DNA of 64,000 nucleotides, taken from positions 186,001-250,000 of the forward strand of contig DASTDE010000001.1 of NCBI GenBank assembly GCA_035710515.1, in the 5' to 3' direction. The translations under genes and the position numbers were made by a program. The DNA comes from Candidatus Rubrimentiphilum sp. (GTDB lineage Bacteria; Vulcanimicrobiota; Vulcanimicrobiia; Vulcanimicrobiales; Vulcanimicrobiaceae). Below, one piece after another: positions 58,438 to 64,000 of this stretch. Within the stretch, counting starts at the first letter, position 1. Each line of letters starts with the position of its first letter. Under the pieces are notes generated by a model. That model ran no database searches. It worked only from the letters and a program-made list of their open reading frames with translations, and had not been told where the DNA came from.

Positions 58438-58466
58438 TTGTCATCCTGAGCTTGTCGAAGGGGCGG
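58438..58466 (+). repeat. Dispersed repeat, copy 7
   Basis: TTGTCATCCTGAGCTTGTCG followed by AAGGGGCGG lies between the substrate-binding protein stop and the convergent VOC gene. It is the shortest complete copy and fits the consensus best. Confidence 0.8.
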
Positions 58467-58468
58467 TA

Positions 58469-58828
58469 TTAACCGACTAGCTCAATTCGATTTCCAAAAG
58501 GGTCGTGAAGGAAAACCCGGTGTACGTCGGTCGCATTATCTTCGATCCATTCCACGCTATGTTCACGAAGCCGTACGAGCAAAGTCTCCAAGTCCGTGCA
58601 TTTGAGTCCGGGGTGTGCCTTCCGCGCGGCATGAAAATCCGATTCAATGCCCATATGAATCTGCACGGCATCACTTTGAAACCAGCAGCCGCCATTTTTC
58701 GCCAGCTCGGTCGGCTTGGGAATCTCGACCATGCCCAGGATATCTCGAAAAAAGGCGCGTGCGCGCTCCTCGCCACCGGCAGGCATGGCCAGCTGCACGT
58801 GCTCGATCGCGCTGAAAGGCGCCGGCAC
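58469..58828 (-). CDS. Glyoxalase/VOC superfamily protein
   Basis: 119 residues from GTG 58828. Typical opening IEHVQLAMPAGGEERARAFF and closing FLHDPFGNRIELVG, with a middle QIHMGIESDF. The VOC fold with possible metal-binding His and Glu (HVQL, IELVG) is supported; the substrate is unknown. It overlaps the bifunctional nuclease stop by one base. Confidence 0.88.
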   Translation of the reverse strand: MPAPFSAIEHVQLAMPAGGEERARAFFRDILGMVEIPKPTELAKNGGCWFQSDAVQIHMGIESDFHAARKAHPGLKCTDLETLLVRLREHSVEWIEDNATDVHRVFLHDPFGNRIELVG

Positions 58829-59304
58829 TAGCGGTTAAAATCGCTGGGTTTTAGATCGTCGATGAATTTCTTGAAGTGCTCGATGTCGGCGCCGTTGTCG
58901 GTCTTCTTGTCGCCCGCCGACTCCTCTAACACGATTTTGTCCGAGACGTAGATCGGCGCGTTCATGCGTAGGGCCAGCGCGATGCCGTCGGAGGGGCGCG
59001 TGTCGATCTCTTGCAGCTCGCCGTTCTTGCGCACGACGAGCTTGGCGAAGAACGTCGATTCGCGAATGTCGTGAATGACGACTTGCTCGAGCCGCGCGTC
59101 CAGTGTTTCGAAAATCGTGCGAATTAAGTCGTGCGTAAGCGGGCGCGGAACGGGCGCGCCTTCGAGCGCCAGCGCGATCGCGGTGGCTTCAAATGGGCCG
59201 ATGAGAATTGGAAGATACCGTTGTCCGTCGACGTCTTTCAGAATGACGACCGGATCGTGCGTGAGGAGATCGATCCCGAGTTTATCGACCTTCATCTGGC
59301 GCAT
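58828..59304 (-). CDS. Bifunctional nuclease family protein (DUF151)
   Basis: 158 residues. The family pattern is DPVVILKDVDGQRYLPILIGPFEATAIALALEG followed by RPLTHDLIRTIFETL and DTRPSDGIALALRMNAPIYVSD (read in parts). Related plant and bacterial proteins have DNase and RNase activity. The C-terminal 40 residues (Asp, Lys rich) are less conserved. The ATG at 59304 follows the gap to ychF. Confidence 0.92.
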   Translation of the reverse strand: MRQMKVDKLGIDLLTHDPVVILKDVDGQRYLPILIGPFEATAIALALEGAPVPRPLTHDLIRTIFETLDARLEQVVIHDIRESTFFAKLVVRKNGELQEIDTRPSDGIALALRMNAPIYVSDKIVLEESAGDKKTDNGADIEHFKKFIDDLKPSDFNR

Positions 59305-59402
59305 GCCTAACTAATCCTACGCGCTCGGCTTGCAATCATTCTTGCGCAAGCGGCCCGCCTGCCAGGTCGCCGGTCCAGGCCAGCCGAACGGAGCGCGGTT
59401 CC

Positions 59403-60497
59403 ATGGCGCTCTCTTGCGGCATCGTCGGTTTGCCCAACGTCGGCAAATCCACCATCTTTAACGCGCTCACGCGTTCGGCGCAGGCGTTGGCTGCCAACTA
59501 CCCGTTCGCGACCATCGAACCCAACGTCGGCGAGGTTCCGGTCCCCGACGAGCGATTAGACGTGCTGGCGGAGCTGGAGCATTCCGAACGGATCGTGCCG
59601 GCCACCGTGCGTTTCGTTGACATCGCGGGTCTGGTTCGCGGCGCGAGCTCGGGCCAGGGCCTGGGCAACGCCTTTCTGAGCCACATTCGCGAGACGGACG
59701 CGATCGCGATGGTCGTACGCTGCTTCCGAGACGAAAACGTGACGCACGTCGAGGGCACCGCCGATCCGGGCCGCGACATCGAAATCGTGGGCATCGAGCT
59801 CGCGCTGGCGGATTTGACGACCTTGCAGAAGCGGGTGGACAAGCTCGCGCGCGAGGCGCGCGCCAATCCCAAAATGCGGCCCAAGGTTGCGGCGACGGAA
59901 AACCTGATCGTGGCGCTCGAGCAGGGCCGTCCGGCGCGCTCCTTTGCCCCGGAATCGGTCGAACGGGAAGTGGCCGCCGAATCGTTTCTGCTGACCGCCA
60001 AGCCGTTGCTGTACGTCGCCAATGTGGACGAGGAGCAACTCGTGCAGCCCGGGCCTCTGGTCGAGGCTGTGGAGGCCATTGCCAAGGCCGAGGGCAGCCG
60101 CGTCGTGGTGCTGTGCGGCAAGGTCGAGGCGGAATTGGCCGGGCTTTCGGCGGCCGAGGCCAAGGAGTTCCGGACCGAGATGGGCATCGAGCGCAGCGGC
60201 CTGGACCGGCTGGCGGCCAGCGCCTATGACGCGCTTGGGCTCATGACGTTTCTGACGGCGGGCCCGAAGGAGAGCCGCGCCTGGACCATCGAGCGCGGAA
60301 CCAAGGCCCCGCAGGCCGCCGGCAAGATTCACAGCGACATCGAGCGCGGCTTCATTCGTGCAGAAATCGTAGACTACGCGGATTATGTGCGCTATAAAAC
60401 GATGGATGCGCTGCGCGCGGCGGGTAAGGTTCGCAGTGAGGGTAAGGATTATGTGATGCAGGAAGGCGATGTCGTGAACTTCCGGTTCAACGTATAG
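59403..60497 (+). CDS. ychF: YchF family Obg-like ATPase/GTPase
   Basis: 364 residues, standard length. It binds ATP despite its GTPase fold; it is linked to translation and stress. G1 GLPNVGKSTIFNALT, ANYPFATIEPNVG, G3 DIAGLVRGASSGQGLGN and the C-terminal TGS-like YADYVRYKTMDALRAAGKVR, ending EGDVVNFRFNV, are all present. The ATG at 59403 is the natural start. gdh starts 14 bases after its stop. Confidence 0.97.
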   Translation: MALSCGIVGLPNVGKSTIFNALTRSAQALAANYPFATIEPNVGEVPVPDERLDVLAELEHSERIVPATVRFVDIAGLVRGASSGQGLGNAFLSHIRETDAIAMVVRCFRDENVTHVEGTADPGRDIEIVGIELALADLTTLQKRVDKLAREARANPKMRPKVAATENLIVALEQGRPARSFAPESVEREVAAESFLLTAKPLLYVANVDEEQLVQPGPLVEAVEAIAKAEGSRVVVLCGKVEAELAGLSAAEAKEFRTEMGIERSGLDRLAASAYDALGLMTFLTAGPKESRAWTIERGTKAPQAAGKIHSDIERGFIRAEIVDYADYVRYKTMDALRAAGKVRSEGKDYVMQEGDVVNFRFNV

Positions 60498-60511
60498 AGT
60501 ATAAACAGGGC

Positions 60512-61801
60512 ATGCTGAAAACGGACCCTAACCCCCAGGCGGTGAGCACCTCAGCCCGCGACGTTTCAGTCTTCGGCGACGGCATCACCTATTTCAACGA
60601 AGCGGCCGAACTGTTGCAGTTGGAGCGCTCGATGCGCGCCATTCTCACCCACCCCTCGCGTCAGATCATCTTTTCGATTCCGTTTCAGCGAGATTCGGGC
60701 GAGTTCGAGGTCTACACCGGCTATCGCGTGCAGTACAACTTCGCGCGCGGCCCGGTTAAAGGCGGCATTCGCTACCACCCCGGCGTGACGCTCGACGAAG
60801 TAACGGCGCTGGCTTTTTGGATGACGTGGAAATGCGCGGTCGTCGATCTGCCGTTCGGCGGAGCGAAGGGCGGCGTCACCTGCGATCCGTCAAAACTTTC
60901 GCAAAACGAACTCGAACGCATCACGCGCCGCTACGCGGCGGAACTGGTGGAGGTCGTCGGCCCGGACAAAGATGTGCCCGCGCCCGATGTCGGCACGAAC
61001 TCGCAGACGATGGCGTGGTTCATGGACACCTACTCGATGCACATGCGGCAAACGGCGCCGGGCGTGGTCACCGGTAAGCCGCTTGCGATCGGCGGCTCGA
61101 AGGGACGCGTCGAAGCGACCGGCCGCGGCGTGACGATTGTTGCGATGGACGAGATGGAAAACATGAAGATGAAGCCGTCGCAGGCGAGGGTCGTGATTCA
61201 GGGATTCGGCAACGTAGGCATGTGGGCCGCGCGCCTTTTTGCGCAGCGCGGGTGCAAGATCGTCGGCATCTCCGACGTTACCGGTGCATACTATAACGAA
61301 AAGGGCATCGATCTCGACACGGCCATCGAGCTGGCCGAGAAAGATCACAACCTTGGCGCATTTCGCGGCGGCGATAAAATCAGCAACGCCGAGCTTTTGA
61401 TGAGCGAGTGCGACGTACTAGTGCCGGCTGCGCTCGAGCGCGTCTTAACATCAGAAAACGCGCCGCACGTAAAGGCGAAGCTCGTGGTGGAGGGCGCGAA
61501 CGGTCCGACCACGCCGGATGCCGATCACATTTTGTACCAGCGCGGGATTACGGTCATTCCCGATATCATGGCCAATGCCGGCGGCGTTACCGTTTCATAC
61601 TTCGAGTGGGTTCAGGACAAGATGGGTTACTTTTGGAAGCTCAATGAGGTGAATGACCGCCTCGAAGACACGCTCATCACGAATTTCCACGAATTGCGCG
61701 GAATCGCGAAGCGGCACAACATCCCGTACCGCACCGCGGCATACATGGTCGCAATCGACCGCGTCGTGCAGTCGCTAAAGCTCCGCGGGGTTTACGCCTA
61801 G
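60512..61801 (+). CDS. gdhA: Glutamate dehydrogenase (Glu/Leu/Phe/Val family)
   Basis: 429 residues. Catalytic Lys in LPFGGAKGGVTCDP and preceding GPVKGGIRYHPGVTLDEVTALAFWMTWKCAVVD (read in parts). PAPDVGTNSQTMAWFMD and GRGVTIVAMDEMENMKMK follow, and the nucleotide-binding GFGNVGMWAARLFAQRG is intact. NAD or NADP preference is not clear. It interconverts glutamate and 2-oxoglutarate. It probably shares the ychF transcript. Confidence 0.95.
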   Translation: MLKTDPNPQAVSTSARDVSVFGDGITYFNEAAELLQLERSMRAILTHPSRQIIFSIPFQRDSGEFEVYTGYRVQYNFARGPVKGGIRYHPGVTLDEVTALAFWMTWKCAVVDLPFGGAKGGVTCDPSKLSQNELERITRRYAAELVEVVGPDKDVPAPDVGTNSQTMAWFMDTYSMHMRQTAPGVVTGKPLAIGGSKGRVEATGRGVTIVAMDEMENMKMKPSQARVVIQGFGNVGMWAARLFAQRGCKIVGISDVTGAYYNEKGIDLDTAIELAEKDHNLGAFRGGDKISNAELLMSECDVLVPAALERVLTSENAPHVKAKLVVEGANGPTTPDADHILYQRGITVIPDIMANAGGVTVSYFEWVQDKMGYFWKLNEVNDRLEDTLITNFHELRGIAKRHNIPYRTAAYMVAIDRVVQSLKLRGVYA

Positions 61802-61806
61802 CCAAC

Positions 61807-61876
61807 TGTCATCGTGAGGTATCGAACGACCGCGAGCCGGTAGGCGAGCGGCCCTGAGCGGTAGCGAAGGGTGATG
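61807..61876 (-). repeat. Dispersed repeat, copy 8, encoding the tail of the CPCC-like protein
   Basis: In minus-strand orientation it reads CACCCTTCGCTACCGCTCAG, a variable middle, then CGCGGTCGTTCGATACCTCA and CGATGACA, nearly identical to copy 5. It encodes the last 22 or so residues and the stop of the gene at 61809. Confidence 0.85.
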
Positions 61877-62141
61877 CCGTGCGCCTAATCGCCGCTGCTA
61901 TCGAGGGATCGAAGCTGCTCTTGACGATCCCATTCGGCGGGCGGATTTCTGAAAAACCACTGGCAGCCCTCGGAATCCATTTCTCTCTATACTCTTCGTA
62001 TGACACGCCTTGCGATTTGTCGTCGAAGCCGAACTCAAAACCGCAACAATGACAGATCTCATAAGAGGGATACCCCTCAAAATATGGTGGTTCCTCAAGA
62101 CCTCGGTATCCGCACACCGGGCATTGAATTTTGTCGGGCAT
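61809..62141 (-). CDS. Small zinc-type (CPCC-like) protein with repeat-derived tail
   Basis: 110 residues. Two CxxC pairs, IQCPVCGYRGL and CHCCGFEFGFDD, about 20 residues apart, suggest one zinc site as in cysteine-rich CPCC proteins; the next 40 residues (VSYEEYREKWI) are typical of that family. The final part (FATAQGRSPTGSRSFDTSR) is encoded by the repeat and ends exactly as BioA does. Function unknown. Confidence 0.72.
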   Translation of the reverse strand: MPDKIQCPVCGYRGLEEPPYFEGYPSYEICHCCGFEFGFDDKSQGVSYEEYREKWIPRAASGFSEIRPPNGIVKSSFDPSIAAAIRRTASPFATAQGRSPTGSRSFDTSR

Positions 62142-62177
62142 CTAGAAAGACGTAATGTGCAAAACCGTGGTGTCCTC

Positions 62178-62444
62178 TCAAGTGAGGAGTAAGAAGGCCA
62201 GGCCGAGCGAAATGCACGCTATCGAGAACAGGATACCCCGGCGGCGCAGATCTTGATCGACAGCCTCAGGATCGTCAAGCGCAAAAAAGCTGCGCACGAA
62301 TTCTGGGACCCAACTTGGGAAGTTCTGTTGAGGAAAACTCTCTGCGTAAGGCTGAGAACTTGCGCGCCACGGAATGAAATGACAGCTCAGTATCGCCGCT
62401 CCCGCTGCAATCAAAAATATCCCGACGCCTTGGGAGAACCTCAC
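62178..62444 (-). CDS. Small two-helix membrane protein
   Basis: 88 residues: helix GVGIFLIAAGAAILSCHFI, an acidic aromatic loop (about residues 28-65), and helix FSIACISLGLAFLLLT at the C terminus. A weak GGCGGCAC precedes the start. No family recognised. It is 15 bases before (downstream of) the rhodanese gene on the same strand. Confidence 0.6.
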   Translation of the reverse strand: MRFSQGVGIFLIAAGAAILSCHFIPWRASSQPYAESFPQQNFPSWVPEFVRSFFALDDPEAVDQDLRRRGILFSIACISLGLAFLLLT

Positions 62445-62459
62445 AGTGCCGCCATGACA

Positions 62460-62762
62460 TCAGGGGCGGGGTTCGGTCGGGAGGCCGGCGTCCTTCCATG
62501 CGGAGTAGCCGCCTTCGAGCGCTTCCGCGTTTGTGTAACCTTTGCTTCGCAATGTTTGCGCCACGCGCGAACACGAGTTGCCGCTTCCGCAATACAGCAC
62601 GACGTGCTCGTCCTTTGAAAACGGTAGATCGACCATCGCTTCAAGCTCCGCACCGTCGGCTCGTATCGAGCCGGGAATCTGCTGCTCGTCGGGACTCTTG
62701 CGGATGTCGATGAGCTTGAGTTTGCCCGGCTGCGCATTTTTAATGTCCTGAATTGTTGCCAT
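62460..62762 (-). CDS. Rhodanese-like sulfurtransferase
   Basis: 100 residues from ATG 62762 (MATIQDIKNA); the upstream in-frame extension is the end of the RND gene. A single rhodanese domain: LKLIDIRKSPDEQQIPGSI, the active-site loop YCGSGNSCSRVAQ with the catalytic Cys, and GYTNAEALEGGYSAWKDAG. Handles persulfide sulfur. It overlaps nothing but lies 14 bases from the RND stop. Confidence 0.92.
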   Translation of the reverse strand: MATIQDIKNAQPGKLKLIDIRKSPDEQQIPGSIRADGAELEAMVDLPFSKDEHVVLYCGSGNSCSRVAQTLRSKGYTNAEALEGGYSAWKDAGLPTEPRP

Positions 62763-62776
62763 GAATGAAACCTTTG

Positions 62777-64000
62777 CTAGCCGACGGGCACGGCCGGAGC
62801 GTCCGGTGCATCGAGGTGCAGCTCTACGGGGCGCCTCCGTCGCAATGCCCACGACTTCACGATCACGTAGAGTACGGGTGTGATTGCCAGATTGAGGAAC
62901 GTTGAAACGATCATGCCGCCAAAAACCACGGTCCCGAGTGAATGGCGCGCCGCGCTGCCCGCGCCGCTTGCGAACACGAGCGGCGTTACGGCGACGATAA
63001 AGGCAATTGACGTCATGAGAATCGGGCGGAGTCGCGTTTGAGCCGCTCGCGAAGCGGCCGTGATAACATCCGCGCCTTGCGCGAGCTGCTGATTCGCAAA
63101 CTCGACGATAAGAATCGCACTCTTGCTCGCGAGGCCGATTAACATGACGAAGCCGACCTGCGCGTAGGCGTCGCTGGCAATATGACGGATATCCAGAAAG
63201 ACGAGCGCGCCGAGAATCGCGACCGGCACCGCCAGCAGCACGATAAACGGATCGACGAAACTTTCGTACTGCGCGGCCAAAACCAGAAACACGAAGACGA
63301 TGCCGACGCCGAAGATCAGCGCCGACAGCACGCCGCCCTCAATCTCGTCCAACGAGATGCCGGACCATTCGTAGAAGACGCCGGGCGGGTCGATCTTTGC
63401 GGCCAAGGCCTGCATCGCCGAGATCGCCTGGCCCGAGCCCTTTCCATCAGCCGGCTGCCCGTTGATTTCGATCGACCGATAGAGGTTGTAATGGTTGATG
63501 ATCGGCGCGGATAGCCCCAATTTCGTTGTCGCGAGTCCGCTGAGCGGTATCATTCCGCCGCTCTTGGAGCGCACGTACAAATATTGTAGCGACTGCAGCG
63601 ACGTGCGGTATGGTTCCTCCGCCTGCACCATGACGCGGTAGGACCGGTTCAGATAATCGAAATCGTTGACGTAGAACGAGCCGAGATCCGTCTGCATCGT
63701 ATTGAAAATGTCCGTCAGTGAGACTCCGACCGATTTGGCTTTCTCACGATCGATATGGATCTGCATCTGCGGCGAATTAATTCTAAAGGTGGTGAAGACG
63801 TTTTTCAGGCTTGGGTCCCGGTTCCCCAGACCCATATAGCCGAAGGCCGTCTGCATCAACACCGGTAGACCGACGTTGCCGCGATCTTCCAATTCGAACG
63901 AAAAGCCGCCGAAGTTTCCGACGCCCTGGATGGCGGGCAGATTGAACGCAAAGACCTGCGCATCGGTGATTCCGAAGAATTGCATCTGAATGCGTTGGAG
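62777..64000 (-). CDS. RND (HAE1) efflux transporter, C-terminal part
   Basis: At least 407 residues; the gene enters from the right edge. The sequence corresponds to the second half of AcrB-type pumps: porter-domain sequence INSPQMQIHIDREKAKSVGVS and DIFNTMQTDLGSFYVNDF, then GVGIVFVFLVLAAQYESFVDPF (TM8-9 region), PVAILGALVFL, and GLASKSAILIVEFANQQ with GRRLRPILMTSIAF-like TRLRPILMTSIAFIVAVTPL. It exports hydrophobic drugs or solutes by proton antiport. The membrane fusion protein gene would lie outside. Confidence 0.92.
   Translation of the reverse strand, partial: LQRIQMQFFGITDAQVFAFNLPAIQGVGNFGGFSFELEDRGNVGLPVLMQTAFGYMGLGNRDPSLKNVFTTFRINSPQMQIHIDREKAKSVGVSLTDIFNTMQTDLGSFYVNDFDYLNRSYRVMVQAEEPYRTSLQSLQYLYVRSKSGGMIPLSGLATTKLGLSAPIINHYNLYRSIEINGQPADGKGSGQAISAMQALAAKIDPPGVFYEWSGISLDEIEGGVLSALIFGVGIVFVFLVLAAQYESFVDPFIVLLAVPVAILGALVFLDIRHIASDAYAQVGFVMLIGLASKSAILIVEFANQQLAQGADVITAASRAAQTRLRPILMTSIAFIVAVTPLVFASGAGSAARHSLGTVVFGGMIVSTFLNLAITPVLYVIVKSWALRRRRPVELHLDAPDAPAVPVG

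Noticed and set aside
1-64000. CRISPR arrays, tRNAs, prophage or IS elements
   Set aside because: I found no regularly spaced direct repeats, no cloverleaf sequences in the short intergenic gaps, and no transposase, integrase or phage structural genes. The repeats present are short and dispersed.

Overview
This is a visibly GC-rich, gene-dense bacterial chromosome segment with about 73 protein genes. Many start at GTG or TTG and are joined by ATGA/GTGA stop-start overlaps. There is no phage, plasmid, IS transposase, CRISPR array or recognisable tRNA/rRNA. The gene set is: pseudopilin, Tat and RND genes, two-subunit glycine dehydrogenase, PdxS/PdxT, L21-Prp, SpeD/SpeE, an R3H/AAA ATPase of the ycf45/SpoIIIAA type, and an AddAB-like helicase-nuclease. 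It fits a deep-branching lineage such as Eremiobacterota (WPS-2) or a relative in the Cyanobacteria/Chloroflexota/Armatimonadota neighbourhood. That placement is inference from gene content only.

Layout. 1-7 kb (minus): Usp-domain protein, small membrane protein, APC permease, YraN, RNase HII, RbgA-like GTPase, three tandem signal peptidases I, L19 and TrmD. 7-18 kb: TPR protein, TatA-like protein, S9 peptidase, Prp-L21, a membrane protein/winged-helix/methyltransferase operon, GT39 transferase and penicillin acylase. 17.7-20.8 kb: Rieske protein, VOC protein, lone SufB, a structured gap, and SpeD. 20.8-26.4 kb: SpeE, thioesterase and a complete glycine cleavage operon (gcvT-H-PA-PB). 26-32 kb: pseudopilin, Nudix, ScpA/ScpB, endonuclease IV, DinB, YbjQ. 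32-38.7 kb: acetyltransferase, UvrD-like helicase and RecB-type nuclease, UbiX, nucleotidyltransferase and IspE. 38.8-46.2 kb: secreted proteins, a large alpha/alpha6 glycosidase, PdxS/PdxT, HNH nuclease. 46.2-50.2 kb: biotin operon bioA-F-D-B. 50.3-56.8 kb: Orn/Lys/Arg decarboxylase, a long cruciform element, R3H ATPase, Tmk, HolB, membrane protein, MtnP. 56.8-64 kb: peptide-binding lipoprotein, VOC protein, bifunctional nuclease, YchF, glutamate dehydrogenase, rhodanese, and the end of an RND pump.

Functional links. SpeD, SpeE, the PLP decarboxylase and MtnP together form a polyamine route with methylthioadenosine salvage. GcvT/H/PA/PB is a full one-carbon operon. bioA/F/D/B converts pimeloyl-thioester to biotin but lacks the pimeloyl-forming steps. 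YraN, RnhB, RbgA, LepB, L19 and TrmD form a translation/export block.

The most unusual signals are not genes. (1) A dispersed repeat family (core TGTCATCCTGAGCCTGTCGAAG, at least eight copies) has been built into genes. One copy lies between two versions of the dinB start, one supplies the ribosome-binding site and start of prp, and two write the same C-terminal tail and stop codon onto unrelated proteins. (2) A roughly 165-base nested palindrome at 51.79-51.95 kb pairs fully, with G-U wobbles, only as a minus-strand RNA, and displays GGA-loop hairpins. (3) The sufB-speD gap holds a minus-strand element with a tmRNA-tag-like reading frame inside hairpin and pseudoknot structure.
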